Numbered from the stretch's first letter, positions 18,440-27,584 are shown. The stretch: 34,777 nucleotides of DNA from Cyanobacteria bacterium REEB446 (GCA_018970325.1 JAGWWP010000025.1:1-34777); one strand, 5' to 3'. The notes: a model not told the origin generated them from the letters alone. Made by a program: numbers and translations.

Positions 18440-19663
18440 ATGCACCTAGACCCCATAGTTAACGTACTTCTAAGCTTATCTGTGGTTATGTTAGCTGGTA
18501 AAATCGGAGCTATTGTTGCTCACAGTTTTAAACAACCTTTAGTACTTGGTGAATTATTAGCCGGGGTCACATTAGCTAGTTTTTCTTTATTCGGTCTTAG
18601 TGAGCTTGATTTTTTAAAAGATAATTCTATTCTTGAAACATTTTCATCATTAGGCGTGATAATCCTTCTTTTCGAAGTAGGACTAGAGTCCAAGCTCTCA
18701 GAGATGGTGGCAGTCGGCACAAAATCTTTACTCGTCGCAACTGTCGGCGTCATCGTACCCTTTATTCTCGGATACTACGTCTCGGGAATGATTATCCATG
18801 ACTTACCGAATGTAAGTAAAATATTTATCGGAGCTATGCTAACAGCCACCTCCGTTGGAATAACAGCAAGGGTCTTTAAAGATCTTAATTTCCTCAATAC
18901 AAAAGAAGCAAAAATAGTTTTAGGAGCAGCTGTAATTGATGATATTTTAGGATTAATCATACTTGCAGTCGTCTCTGGCATAGCTGCTACAGGCGTTGTC
19001 GATTTCATTTCGATTGGCAGCATCAGCCTAAAAGCAACAATCTTCATACTCCTGTCGGTATTAGCAGGCTTATTTCTAGCCAAAAAAACTATCACGCTTA
19101 TAGCAAATAAATGGAATGTCCCAGGAATGATGCTGTCTTTAGCTCTAGTAATCTGCTTCATGGGTGCATATTTAGCTAATCAATTTGGGCTGGCGACAAT
19201 AGTCGGAGCTTTCTGTATGGGTTTAATACTTGATGATGTGCATTTTAAGAATTTCAATTCAGATAAAACGCTAGAAGAATATATACAACCTATCTCAGTG
19301 TTTCTAGTTCCAATATTTTTTGTGGTAACTGGGTTGAATGTTGACATCTCCCTATTACAAGACCCTATAGTTATCTACTCGTCTATCGCACTATGCTTAG
19401 TAGCTATTTTTTCGAAGCTAGCCTGTGGCTGGGCTTTCCCTTCGAAAGAAAAATTTAGTAGAATTTTAATTGGTGTCGGAATGATTCCCCGAGGGGAGGT
19501 TGGGTTAATCTTCGCCTCAGTCGGTAAATCCATCGGCGTAGTTGATGACAGGTTATACGCAATAGCTGTTATCGTTGTTATCACAACGACTTTAGTAACG
19601 CCACCTATACTAGCCTTCTTAATTAATAAACTATCTAAAACAGCTATTAATGAACAATCTTAG
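18440..19663 (+). CDS. CPA2-family monovalent cation/proton antiporter
   Basis: A 407-aa integral membrane protein of the Na+(K+)/H+ antiporter family (Pfam PF00999, CPA2 branch with KefB/GerN/NapA). It begins with LAGKIGAIVAHSFKQPLVLGELLAG. Then come GVIILLFEVGLESKL, the core-helix pair AAVIDDILGLIILAVV with its two aspartates (the likely ion site), and GMIPRGEVGLIFASVGKSIG near the C-terminus. About twelve to thirteen hydrophobic segments are present. There is no C-terminal RCK/TrkA-N domain, so it is a short form. The next gene starts 14 bp inside it, implying coupling. Confidence 0.92.
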   Translation: MHLDPIVNVLLSLSVVMLAGKIGAIVAHSFKQPLVLGELLAGVTLASFSLFGLSELDFLKDNSILETFSSLGVIILLFEVGLESKLSEMVAVGTKSLLVATVGVIVPFILGYYVSGMIIHDLPNVSKIFIGAMLTATSVGITARVFKDLNFLNTKEAKIVLGAAVIDDILGLIILAVVSGIAATGVVDFISIGSISLKATIFILLSVLAGLFLAKKTITLIANKWNVPGMMLSLALVICFMGAYLANQFGLATIVGAFCMGLILDDVHFKNFNSDKTLEEYIQPISVFLVPIFFVVTGLNVDISLLQDPIVIYSSIALCLVAIFSKLACGWAFPSKEKFSRILIGVGMIPRGEVGLIFASVGKSIGVVDDRLYAIAVIVVITTTLVTPPILAFLINKLSKTAINEQS

Positions 19664-20150
19664 TAATATCGCGATAGTCGCAGAGTTTATCAGTAGTAGC
19701 AATATCAAGCTAATTAAAAAGCTTTTAGAAGAAAAGAATTGCTATCATCTCACCCTGTTCTTAGAAGTATTTCCAACTCATTTCACTTCACCAGAAAATG
19801 ATGCAGTCAAGGTCGCCATTTTTCCGAGTAATACTGCAAGAGAAAGAGGTTTAGAGAAATTAAAAAATACCATTCTAGCCAAAAGAATGGCAAAAGAAAA
19901 CAAAGCCTTAAAATTCACAGAGGAAGAGGTCTTTGATATTTTCACCAGCACCACTAATGCTAAGCATTTTGATTTAATTATACTAGCGAGCTCAAAGCAC
20001 AACAGTCTTGCCAATAACTTCATCACAGATGCAAGCTATGCTGAATTCTATTTAAGCAGTAACATCTACAATGAAGATTTTTTTGATATAAATGAGATTA
20101 GAGATTCAATTCAAGCTTATGAAAATACTCAACGAAATTTTGGATCTTAA
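19650..20150 (+). CDS. Hypothetical protein translationally coupled to the antiporter
   Basis: A 166-aa soluble protein whose ATG lies inside the end of the antiporter gene (14-bp overlap in another frame). No signal peptide or membrane helix. The alternation of strands (IAIVAEFI, YHLTLFLEVF, DLIILASS) and helices suggests an alpha/beta fold like a universal-stress-protein or Rossmann domain, but I cannot name a family. Overlap with a transporter lacking its own regulatory domain makes a separate cytoplasmic regulator a possible role. The sulfotransferase gene follows after 6 bp, so all three form one operon. Confidence 0.6.
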   Translation: MNNLSNIAIVAEFISSSNIKLIKKLLEEKNCYHLTLFLEVFPTHFTSPENDAVKVAIFPSNTARERGLEKLKNTILAKRMAKENKALKFTEEEVFDIFTSTTNAKHFDLIILASSKHNSLANNFITDASYAEFYLSSNIYNEDFFDINEIRDSIQAYENTQRNFGS

Positions 20151-20156
20151 ATATCA

Positions 20157-21182
20157 ATGAATGAATCATTTAAAAAATTAGTATTCGTAGTTGGTTGTCC
20201 CCGTTCAGGGACTACTAAATTAACTGAACTGTTAAACAGCCACCCAGAAATTTTCGGCTCAAGTGAAACACATTTTTTCAATATCAACTGGGGCTTTAGC
20301 TTTCTAAATAACTCCTCTATCGATTTACTGAAAGACATTAGTGAAGAGAATCTTCATCATTCTTTAAAAGACTTCTACGAACATTACCGCATTAAAGATT
20401 TCCTACAATTAGCAGATATTAATAGTTTCAGGATAACTCAGCTCTGTAAAGTTTTATTAGAAAACGCTGAACTTGGGGTTCGCGAACAGTCCCCGGAAAC
20501 CTTCAAGCAGATACTATTCACAGCCCTATTACAAGCGAGTAAAGAGAAGATGCCTAATAAGACTATCTTCTGTGAAAAAACACCACAACATTTACAGAAT
20601 GTTCAAGAAATTCACAAACTGTTTCCAAGTGCCAAGTTTATTCACGTTAAGCGTGATGGCAGGGATGTCGTTAACTCATTACTTAAAATGCCTTGGAGAC
20701 CAGCTGGATTAATTAATAATGCTCGTTTTTGGAGAAAATACGCTAGGCTCGGAGAGAAATTAGAAAACAATCTTCTAGACGAGAAACTGAAAAAAAATAT
20801 AATTAGCATCAAATTTGAAGAACTTTTAGAGAATCCACCAGAAGTACTTAAACGTATTTGTAAATTTATGGATATAAACTTTGATGAATCCATGCTAGAG
20901 CAAGCTCACAATAATAGCCAGAAAGTATTTGCTGACTGGGAAAAACAATGGAAACATAAAGCTAATTCAAGCATAGACCCGAATAGGAAGGGTGCTTATA
21001 AAAAAGAATTAAGCCAAGATGAACAGATAATATTAAATCACTTTCTCCAAAAGGATTTAACAGCACTCGGCTACGAAGTAGATTTAAGTAATTTTAAATT
21101 TAAACATCTGATCTATATTTGTAGTAGTTACATAGGATTATTTAAGGCTCGGCTGCTTCGATTTATTTCGCAAGAACAGTAA
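20157..21182 (+). CDS. PAPS-dependent sulfotransferase
   Basis: A 341-aa protein with both cofactor sites of the sulfotransferase family: the 5'-phosphosulfate loop VVGCPRSGTTKL (residues 11-22, with the CPRSGTT core) and the 3'-phosphate motif FIHVKRDGRDVVNS with R166 and S174. Such enzymes move sulfate from 3'-phosphoadenosine-5'-phosphosulfate to hydroxyl or amino groups. The substrate (sugar, lipid, peptide or other) cannot be read from sequence. Length is normal and there is no signal peptide. It closes the antiporter operon and converges on ispF with a 23-bp gap. Confidence 0.88.
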   Translation: MNESFKKLVFVVGCPRSGTTKLTELLNSHPEIFGSSETHFFNINWGFSFLNNSSIDLLKDISEENLHHSLKDFYEHYRIKDFLQLADINSFRITQLCKVLLENAELGVREQSPETFKQILFTALLQASKEKMPNKTIFCEKTPQHLQNVQEIHKLFPSAKFIHVKRDGRDVVNSLLKMPWRPAGLINNARFWRKYARLGEKLENNLLDEKLKKNIISIKFEELLENPPEVLKRICKFMDINFDESMLEQAHNNSQKVFADWEKQWKHKANSSIDPNRKGAYKKELSQDEQIILNHFLQKDLTALGYEVDLSNFKFKHLIYICSSYIGLFKARLLRFISQEQ

Positions 21183-21205
21183 GGGGCTACGATCACTCGT
21201 CCTCC

Positions 21206-21736
21206 TTAGCCTTGAACTTGCGCGTTTGCGAGCAGTCCCAGTAAGCAAACTGCTTCTACTGCTATACCTTCCTCTCTACCAGTAAAGCCAAGCTTCTCTG
21301 TCGTAGTAGCTTTAATATTAATTTGATCTATATTTACAGAAAGAGTCTCTGCGAGCTTAATTCGCATAGCCTGAATATAGGGTGCAAATTTAGGTCTCTC
21401 GGCGAGAATGGTCGAATCGATATTAACGATAGAGAATTTTTCAGAAATCAGCTCTAAGACTTTCTTTAAAAGCTTCTGGCTATCGATTCCTTTATACTCA
21501 TGATCAGTATCTGGGAACTGGTTACCTATATCTTTCAAACCTGCTGCCCCAAGTAATGCATCACAAATAGCATGCGTTAACACATCGGCATCAGAATGAC
21601 CAAGCAGTACTTTCTCAAAAGGGATTTCTACTCCACCCATAATAAATTTATGTTCTTTACGCTCGGGATAACTCTTTATGAAAAGATTTTTATCAAGCAG
21701 AGCATGAACATCAAAACCGTGACCTATTCTTAGCAT
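21206..21736 (-). CDS. ispF: 2-C-methyl-D-erythritol 2,4-cyclodiphosphate synthase
   Basis: A 176-aa enzyme of the MEP isoprenoid pathway. It converts 4-diphosphocytidyl-methylerythritol 2-phosphate to the cyclic diphosphate with loss of CMP. MLRIGHGFDVH carries the metal ligands D and H; LLGHSDADVLTHAICDALLG supplies the third histidine. DIGNQFPDTD, ERPKFAPYI and KATTTEKLGFTGREEG are also family motifs. I start it at 21736. The longer frame to 21781 adds 15 residues before a standard N-terminus and would overlap the divergent SLH gene. It ends a few residues later than usual. Confidence 0.93.
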   Translation of the reverse strand: MLRIGHGFDVHALLDKNLFIKSYPERKEHKFIMGGVEIPFEKVLLGHSDADVLTHAICDALLGAAGLKDIGNQFPDTDHEYKGIDSQKLLKKVLELISEKFSIVNIDSTILAERPKFAPYIQAMRIKLAETLSVNIDQINIKATTTEKLGFTGREEGIAVEAVCLLGLLANAQVQG

Positions 21737-21802
21737 TACATTTTTTGAAATTTTATTCTTATGCAGAACTCTAAGCTGCAAGGATATTATAAACTAATAG
21801 CT

Positions 21803-22534
21803 ATGCTCGGCAAATTTTCACCTGCTTTATTTATTTTTTTTCTTTTAATTATGATTCAGGTACCATGCTGGGCTGAATTTGTGGATATACCTAAAACTCA
21901 CTGGGCTGGAGCTTCAGTGAAAAAAGTCACCCAAGATTATCAGATCATGAATGGCTATCCAGGAAATAAATTTGCTGGTACTGCTAATCTCAGCCGCTAC
22001 GAAGCGGCTTCCATTATTGATAAATTATTTATCAACTTCGGTAAGGAGTTCGATAAAGATAGAGCTGATTTAGCGAATTTACTTGAAGTTATGGAACTTT
22101 TTCAAGGTGAGATGAAAACCACCAAAGATGAAGTTAAGAAAAGAGACGCTAAGTTAGACGAGTTAGGTAAAATTTCTAATTCCTTAATGGCCGAGAATCA
22201 ACGTTTAAGGATACAAATCGACTCACTTGCCTCTGACCTCCAAGCATTAAAAATGAAAGATGAGCTAAAAGAAAAAGCTAAAAAATCTAAGAAAAAACGT
22301 TTTTTCTTTTTCGGGAGTGATGAAAAAAAAGAAAAGAAAATAAAGAAACCTAAGGTAGAGAAACCTAAAACAGAGAAACAAAAAAATACTAAATCTAAAG
22401 AAACTAAAGATCAGGAAATTAAAAATCCCGAAATTTCTGATGAAGAGACTGAGCAGATGAATCAACAACCAAGTACAATAAATAAGGAACTTCCAAAGGC
22501 CGCTCCAGATTATGCTGATGAATATCAGCATTAA
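21803..22534 (+). CDS. Exported SLH-domain protein with coiled coil and lysine-rich tail
   Basis: 243 aa from ATG 21803; an upstream ATG at 21761 would add 14 residues. A signal peptide (hydrophobic ALFIFFLLIMIQVPC, cleavage near CWA) precedes one S-layer homology domain: FVDIPKTHWAGASVKKV, then MNGYPGNKFAGTANLSRYEA. A coiled coil of about 80 residues and a lysine/glutamate-rich tail follow. In cyanobacteria SLH domains bind pyruvylated wall polymers and occur in outer-membrane porins. This protein has no following beta-barrel, so it may be a small periplasmic tether between wall and envelope. The dispersed 35-nt repeat lies directly behind it. Confidence 0.78.
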   Translation: MLGKFSPALFIFFLLIMIQVPCWAEFVDIPKTHWAGASVKKVTQDYQIMNGYPGNKFAGTANLSRYEAASIIDKLFINFGKEFDKDRADLANLLEVMELFQGEMKTTKDEVKKRDAKLDELGKISNSLMAENQRLRIQIDSLASDLQALKMKDELKEKAKKSKKKRFFFFGSDEKKEKKIKKPKVEKPKTEKQKNTKSKETKDQEIKNPEISDEETEQMNQQPSTINKELPKAAPDYADEYQH

Positions 22535-22540
22535 GACTAA

Positions 22541-22575
22541 AACGCAGAAATTGAAGATTGCGAGCAGTCGCTAAA
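22541..22575 (-). repeat. 35-nt dispersed repeat, copy 2 (reverse orientation)
   Basis: Read on the minus strand, this starts TTTAGCGAC and ends TTTCTGCGTT and aligns without gaps with 13540-13574. It lies in the 54-bp gap between the SLH gene and the MerR-like gene. Confidence 0.55.
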
Positions 22576-22588
22576 TGGCAAAAAATAA

Positions 22589-23350
22589 ATGGGCGATTAT
22601 ATATCTAGAAAAGAAATATGTAGTGAACTTGGCATAGATGAGCCTACTTTAATTCACTATGAGGATTTTCTAGGTTTACAAATTCCCGTAGATGGTTCTT
22701 ATCATAAATCAATAGTAAGACTGGTAGTAAAGGTTAATGAATTAGTTTCTAGTGGTCTGTCTTTCGATGATATTCACCACATAAGCTCCTTTGCTGAACA
22801 GTTTGCAGAACATATACCCAGCTTAGCTCCATTTAAAGAACTCTCTCCAAGAGAGCAGCTCAGAAGCATCACTAAAGATTATTTTCAGCTTTTAAGTGAG
22901 TTTTCTGAAAAAGATAAATTAGCTAAAGAAAAAATCAGCAGGTTGGAACAGGATCTTAGAGAACAAAAATCTGAAAGTTCAAGTATTTCTCTATTGCATG
23001 AAAGAATTAAAACTCTAGAAAAACAATCCGAAAAGCTAGAAACCCAATTACAAGAAAAGAATACCGTCATAGATCAAGCTTATGTAGAGTTTGAAGCTCT
23101 ACAAAGAACTATCGAAGAATTAGAGTATAAGAATGCTGAACAAGAGAATTACGTAAGTGAGCTTAAATTACAGTTAGAGAACACTTCTTCTGACACTATC
23201 GCTAAAGCGCCAGTCGATATAGATTTTTTACTAAAAAAACAAGAACGCGATATTACTATGCGTTACCAGAAACAAATATACGATTTAAAGAAACAAGTAG
23301 AACAGCTCGTCGAAGATAAAGAAAAAATCTGGCGTCAGGGAACAAATTAA
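22589..23350 (+). CDS. MerR-like helix-turn-helix protein with long coiled coil
   Basis: A 253-aa protein. Residues 1-75 look like a MerR-type winged helix domain: YISRKEICSELGIDEPTLIHYE, then a wing-like segment and a dimer-region helix SGLSFDDIHHI. From about residue 85 to the end nearly everything is heptad-patterned coiled coil (KISRLEQDLREQ, RIKTLEKQSEKLETQLQEK). This is much longer than in ordinary MerR regulators, and there is no ligand-binding domain. It may regulate transcription or organise DNA. It precedes nrdR by 26 bp in the same direction, so the two may be co-expressed. Confidence 0.6.
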   Translation: MGDYISRKEICSELGIDEPTLIHYEDFLGLQIPVDGSYHKSIVRLVVKVNELVSSGLSFDDIHHISSFAEQFAEHIPSLAPFKELSPREQLRSITKDYFQLLSEFSEKDKLAKEKISRLEQDLREQKSESSSISLLHERIKTLEKQSEKLETQLQEKNTVIDQAYVEFEALQRTIEELEYKNAEQENYVSELKLQLENTSSDTIAKAPVDIDFLLKKQERDITMRYQKQIYDLKKQVEQLVEDKEKIWRQGTN

Positions 23351-23376
23351 CCGATATATAAGTCTTAGTTAAAAGT

Positions 23377-23889
23377 ATGCGTTGCCCTTTCTGTAGTTCT
23401 GATAATACAAGGGTTCTTGAAAGCCGTGCCATCGATGATGGGGCGGCGATTCGCCGCCGCCGTGAATGTGCAGAATGCTCTAAAAGGTTCACGAGTTATG
23501 AACGCTTAGAGCAGCTTCCGATAATCGTTATTAAAAGTAACCTAAACAAAGAAGTATTCTCTAGAGAAAAACTGCTTAAAAGTATAGTGAGAGCTTGCAG
23601 TAAGACACAGCTCAGCACCCTTACCATCGACAGAATAGTCGATGACGTAGAATCTGAAATTTATAAAAAATATCATCGTGAAATTAGCTCACAGGAGCTA
23701 GGCTCACTGGTTATGAAAAGGCTTAAAGAAGCTGATGCCCTTGCTTATATTCGCTATGCTTCAATATTTAAAAACTTTACTTCTTTGGTGGAATTTATTG
23801 ATGAAATTAAAGAAATGGAAGACTCTTTATTAGGTCTTAAGTTTGAAGATTTAGATTTTAATGATGAATTAATTGAAGATAAAAATTAA
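23377..23889 (+). CDS. nrdR: Transcriptional repressor NrdR
   Basis: A 170-aa protein. The N-terminal zinc ribbon has C3, C6, C31 and C34 (MRCPFCSSDNTRVLESR ... RRRECAECSKRFTSYE), and an ATP-cone domain follows (IVIKSNLNKEVFSREKLLKSI). NrdR binds NrdR boxes ahead of ribonucleotide reductase genes and senses ATP/dATP. It is slightly longer than the usual 150 residues because of an acidic C-terminal tail. No ribonucleotide reductase gene is in this window, so its targets lie elsewhere. Confidence 0.96.
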   Translation: MRCPFCSSDNTRVLESRAIDDGAAIRRRRECAECSKRFTSYERLEQLPIIVIKSNLNKEVFSREKLLKSIVRACSKTQLSTLTIDRIVDDVESEIYKKYHREISSQELGSLVMKRLKEADALAYIRYASIFKNFTSLVEFIDEIKEMEDSLLGLKFEDLDFNDELIEDKN

Positions 23890-23920
23890 AGACCATTTCG
23901 AGGTATAAAAGGATTATCAG

Positions 23921-24397
23921 ATGACAGGTGATAATTTTAAATTCATAGTACCTCAAGCTAAGCTTTTTTTTATTCTAAAGATAGCTCTAGTTTTAAGCTT
24001 TTTTACACTAACCGCAGCCCAAGCAGAATCCTACAAACTTTATGCAGACTCAGAAACAGCTACTTACGAAAAATCTAATCGCGGTATTTTAGGTGTGAAA
24101 TATTTACATCAGAAAAACAAAAATAGTGTAGTCATCAGTGTTTACCCAAATACGCCCGCAGAGCGAGCCGGAATACAAGTAGGCGACCAGATTATTGCAG
24201 TAGATGGCATTAATGTTATGCCTTATGATGCAGACCATGTGTTCACTCTCATAGATGGCTTACCTGGAAGCCCTGTCACTCTAAGCATGTTACGCTGCAC
24301 GGCTCAATGTAGACCTTATCAAGCTCGCTTAGTACGCATGGATATGAATGAACTCAACTCTGATAACATATTTAAAATTTACAAATATGGTTTATAA
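23921..24397 (+). CDS. Exported PDZ-domain protein
   Basis: A 158-aa protein with an N-terminal hydrophobic export signal (about residues 14-33, cleavage near AQA). A single PDZ domain follows: GILGVKYL, then VISVYPNTPAERAGIQVGDQ and IIAVDGINV, as in C-terminal processing proteases and HtrA. No protease domain is present, so it is a stand-alone PDZ protein, probably a periplasmic binding or adaptor protein. Two cysteines (LRCTAQC) could form a disulfide. AAGGA-type ribosome site 8-10 bp before ATG 23921. It converges on the acyl-CoA synthetase gene. Confidence 0.75.
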   Translation: MTGDNFKFIVPQAKLFFILKIALVLSFFTLTAAQAESYKLYADSETATYEKSNRGILGVKYLHQKNKNSVVISVYPNTPAERAGIQVGDQIIAVDGINVMPYDADHVFTLIDGLPGSPVTLSMLRCTAQCRPYQARLVRMDMNELNSDNIFKIYKYGL

Positions 24398-24432
24398 ATA
24401 GGTTTTTACAGCTAAGCCTTTAAAATAAGCCG

Positions 24433-26235
24433 CTATAAAAACAACTCCTTAATCTTATCTGCATATTTCTCCATCACGAATTTACGCTTAACTTTAAGAG
24501 TAGGAGTCAGCTCGCCACTATCTATAGTTAATTCATGATCCAATAGAGCAAATTTCTTCACAGACTCATAACCAGCAAGCTCAACACTAAACTTATAAAT
24601 TTCTTTTTCTAATTGACGAATTAATTCATTAGAATCTTGAAGCGGCTTCGTAAAATCAATGGTGATGTTATTTTCCTTAGCCCATTTAAAAACGACATCT
24701 CTATCTGGAACTATAAGAGCTGCTAAATATCTTTCCCTGTCACCTACTACCACTATCTGATTTATAAAATCACTCTGCATCAGCTTATGCTCAATATGGG
24801 ATGGAGCAATATTTTTACCCCCAGCAGTAATCAATAAATCTTTTTTCCTACCGACTATCTTTAAATATCCATCTTGATCAAACTCACCAAGATCTCCAGT
24901 ATGAAACCATCCATCGATGATCGCTTCACGAGTTGACTCTTCATCTTTATAATAGCCTTGAAATAAAGCTGCTCCTTGGCAGATTATTTCACCATCATCA
25001 GCGATCTTAACCTTAAAATGCCCAAAGGGAATACCTACAGTCCCTGGCTTATTAGCGAGTAAAGGATTTACAGTAAGTGGTGCCGTAGTTTCAGTCAAGC
25101 CGTAACCTTCTAAAACTGTAATACCAAGAGCTTCAAAGAAAAAAGATATCTCAGAACTGAGAGGCGCTCCACCTGTAACAAAAATACTTAATTTGGGAGC
25201 TATATTTTGTTTAATTTTATTTAGGATAGTAGATTTAGCGACACTATAAGCTAAATTTTCTAAAAATGGGACTGGCTTTTTATTAGCCTTCTTCTTCTGA
25301 AACTCAATGCCAAATTCAATAGCAGCCCTAATAGTCTTTCGCACCATCTCTGGCTGCTTAGCTATTTCATTCACGACTTTAGCATAAATTTTTTCAAGTA
25401 TTCGCGGAACGACAAGCATCATTGTGATATCAGCATTCTTAAGTAAATAAGGAATCTGCTCTGGTTGTTCGCAGTAAGTGAAAATAACACCTTGATCTAT
25501 ACCATAAATCTGACCACAGATTCGCTCAAATACATGTGCAAGAGGCAAGAAAGTAAGCTGTACATGCTGCTCACCTAAAGGAACATATTCAAAAAATGAT
25601 AATGCCGCAATAAGTACGTTTTTGTGCGTTAGTGGAACACCTTTAGGAATTCCCGTAGTTCCAGATGTATAAATTATCGTCGCGAGATCATCTAACTGAA
25701 TCGCTTTTATATTTTCACGAAATTTATCAGGATGTTTTTTCTTCTCCTGCTCTCCTATCCTAATAACATCATCAAGAGTGATGATTTTAGGCTCATTTCT
25801 CGGAATATCTCCCTTATCTTCCATGACGATGACATATTCTAATAATGGGAATTTATGGAAATTAGCCCTAAGCTTCTGTAGCTGAATCTTATTACGCACT
25901 AAGACATAACGCAAAGAAGCATGAGTAGTGATATGTTCGATAGTTTCTGCAGATGAATTATGATAGAGGGGTACAGTACAAGCACCCAAACATAGAATCG
26001 CAAAATCACAAACTAACCAATCGTGACAAGTTATAGACAAAAGTCCTATATTCTCTTTAGGCTTAGCCCCTAATCTTTCTAACCCTAAACTTACTTTTTC
26101 AATCTTTTCTAAAATCTCTATCCAAGTTAACTCTTGAAGCTCACGCTGAGGTCTTTTAAAATAACGAACCAGAACCTTCTCACCAAATCTCTGAGCCTTA
26201 GTTAGAAATAATTCAGCTAAGCTTTTATATTTCAT
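24433..26235 (-). CDS. fadD: Long-chain acyl-CoA synthetase (AMP-forming)
   Basis: A 600-aa ANL-superfamily enzyme activating fatty acids to acyl-CoA via acyl-AMP. The AMP-binding motif is TIIYTSGTTGIPKGVPLTHK. VLEGYGLTETTAPLTVN is the adenine/substrate motif, GWFHTGDLGEFDQDGYLKIVGR the hinge with its aspartate, and KDLLITAGGKNIAPSHIE the C-terminal-domain lysine region. The long form (about 600 aa) with HNSSAETIEHI is that of the plant/bacterial FadD15-like group. It is transcribed divergently from the pilC gene over about 100 bp. Confidence 0.93.
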   Translation of the reverse strand: MKYKSLAELFLTKAQRFGEKVLVRYFKRPQRELQELTWIEILEKIEKVSLGLERLGAKPKENIGLLSITCHDWLVCDFAILCLGACTVPLYHNSSAETIEHITTHASLRYVLVRNKIQLQKLRANFHKFPLLEYVIVMEDKGDIPRNEPKIITLDDVIRIGEQEKKKHPDKFRENIKAIQLDDLATIIYTSGTTGIPKGVPLTHKNVLIAALSFFEYVPLGEQHVQLTFLPLAHVFERICGQIYGIDQGVIFTYCEQPEQIPYLLKNADITMMLVVPRILEKIYAKVVNEIAKQPEMVRKTIRAAIEFGIEFQKKKANKKPVPFLENLAYSVAKSTILNKIKQNIAPKLSIFVTGGAPLSSEISFFFEALGITVLEGYGLTETTAPLTVNPLLANKPGTVGIPFGHFKVKIADDGEIICQGAALFQGYYKDEESTREAIIDGWFHTGDLGEFDQDGYLKIVGRKKDLLITAGGKNIAPSHIEHKLMQSDFINQIVVVGDRERYLAALIVPDRDVVFKWAKENNITIDFTKPLQDSNELIRQLEKEIYKFSVELAGYESVKKFALLDHELTIDSGELTPTLKVKRKFVMEKYADKIKELFL

Positions 26236-26339
26236 TATCTAGCTAAATTGTACCCATAGAAATGATTTTTTGGCGATAATCGAAGAAATTCACTTTAGCC
26301 CCTCACTTTCAAAGCAAGTGGCTGCTAGTATAGGAGTTG

Positions 26340-27554
26340 GTGAAAACTTATAAATACTCAGCAAGAGATTCTAAAGGTAGAATCGCGAAGGGCGAGCTAG
26401 AAGCTACAGATATAGCCGCCCTTAAAAACAAACTGAGAAACCAAGGACTCTGGCTAATTTCACAGAATAATTCACAGCAGTCACTGTTACCATTCCTAGA
26501 AGGCTTTTTCGATAAAAAAATAGGCTTAAAAGATATGGTAGTCTTCTCAAGACAGTTTTCTGCGATGATAGAAGCTGGGATAGCTATATTAAGGGTACTT
26601 ACAGTACTTATCCAGCAGACAGAAAATCCTAAACTAAAAGCCATATTACAAGAAATAAAAAGAGATATAGAACAGGGTGTTCCACTCTCCGAATCCATGC
26701 AGAAATTCCCAGAAGCCTTCGATTCACTTTATGTCTCGATGGTTAAAGCAGGCGAGCTAGGTGGCGTTTTAGATGTAGTTTTAAATAGAGTGGCTGGATT
26801 TTTAGAATCCCGCAGTAAATTAAGTAATAAAGTTAGGACTGCACTTACTTATCCAGCGAGCCTTTTAGTGATTTCTCTATTAGTAGTCTGGTTTATGCTG
26901 ACATTTATACTACCAAAATTCTCTGCGATATTCACCAGTACTGGTGGTGAGTTACCAGCGTTTACGCAGTTTCTAATTAACATAAGTAATGTTTTACGCT
27001 CACCTTTTATTTTGGTTATCATCGCGTTTATTTGGTTTGCAGTAAATTATGCACGCTCCTATTATCGATCAGAGGAAGGACGCTTAAAAATAGATACTTT
27101 TTCACTTAAGATTCCCATCTTCGGTCCTATTTTAAAAAAAGTCGCTATCGCTAGATTCTCCAGAACCTTCGGAACCCTTATAGAGTCTGGCGTTCCCATA
27201 ACCACCGCACTTGACGTAACTCGCACGTCTATTAATAACGCTCTACTTGAATCAGTTTTAATAAAAGTTAAAAAAGATATAGAGGAAGGAAGCCCTATCA
27301 GTAATCAGCTACAGAAATCAGAAGTATTCCCGCCAATGGTCACACAGATGGTCGCTATCGGTGAAGAAGCTGGTGAATTAGAAAACATGCTAAATAAAAT
27401 CGCAGATTTCTATGACGACGAAGTAGATAGCTCAGTAGAATCACTAACAGCACTCATGGAACCTGTATTTATAGTCGTTATTGGTGCGATAGTAGGTGCT
27501 ATAGTTGTGGCGATGTATCTGCCTATATTTAATGTTATTAATCAGATTAATTAG
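26340..27554 (+). CDS. pilC: Type IV pilus / type II secretion inner-membrane platform protein PilC/GspF
   Basis: About 404 aa, two GspF domains. KTYKYSARDSKGRIAKGELEA is the family N-terminus, VVFSRQFSAMIEAGIAILRVL opens domain 1, and ARFSRTFGTLIESGVPITTALD opens domain 2; IGEEAGELENMLNKIADFYDDEV precedes the last membrane helix. It is the platform protein that the pilus ATPases act on. I prefer GTG 26340 over TTG 26337, but both sit too close to AGGAG (26332-26336), so the start is uncertain. No other pilus gene is adjacent, which is unusual because pilB/pilT often accompany pilC. The stop codon lies within a 35-nt dispersed repeat. Confidence 0.93.
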   Translation: MKTYKYSARDSKGRIAKGELEATDIAALKNKLRNQGLWLISQNNSQQSLLPFLEGFFDKKIGLKDMVVFSRQFSAMIEAGIAILRVLTVLIQQTENPKLKAILQEIKRDIEQGVPLSESMQKFPEAFDSLYVSMVKAGELGGVLDVVLNRVAGFLESRSKLSNKVRTALTYPASLLVISLLVVWFMLTFILPKFSAIFTSTGGELPAFTQFLINISNVLRSPFILVIIAFIWFAVNYARSYYRSEEGRLKIDTFSLKIPIFGPILKKVAIARFSRTFGTLIESGVPITTALDVTRTSINNALLESVLIKVKKDIEEGSPISNQLQKSEVFPPMVTQMVAIGEEAGELENMLNKIADFYDDEVDSSVESLTALMEPVFIVVIGAIVGAIVVAMYLPIFNVINQIN

Positions 27555-27584
27555 AGACCACTTCACAACTCCATTTTCTGCGGT
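27550..27584 (+). repeat. 35-nt dispersed repeat, copy 3
   Basis: Matches copy 1 at 27 of 35 positions without gaps. It overlaps the pilC stop codon. It is followed by a 41-aa ORF. Confidence 0.55.
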
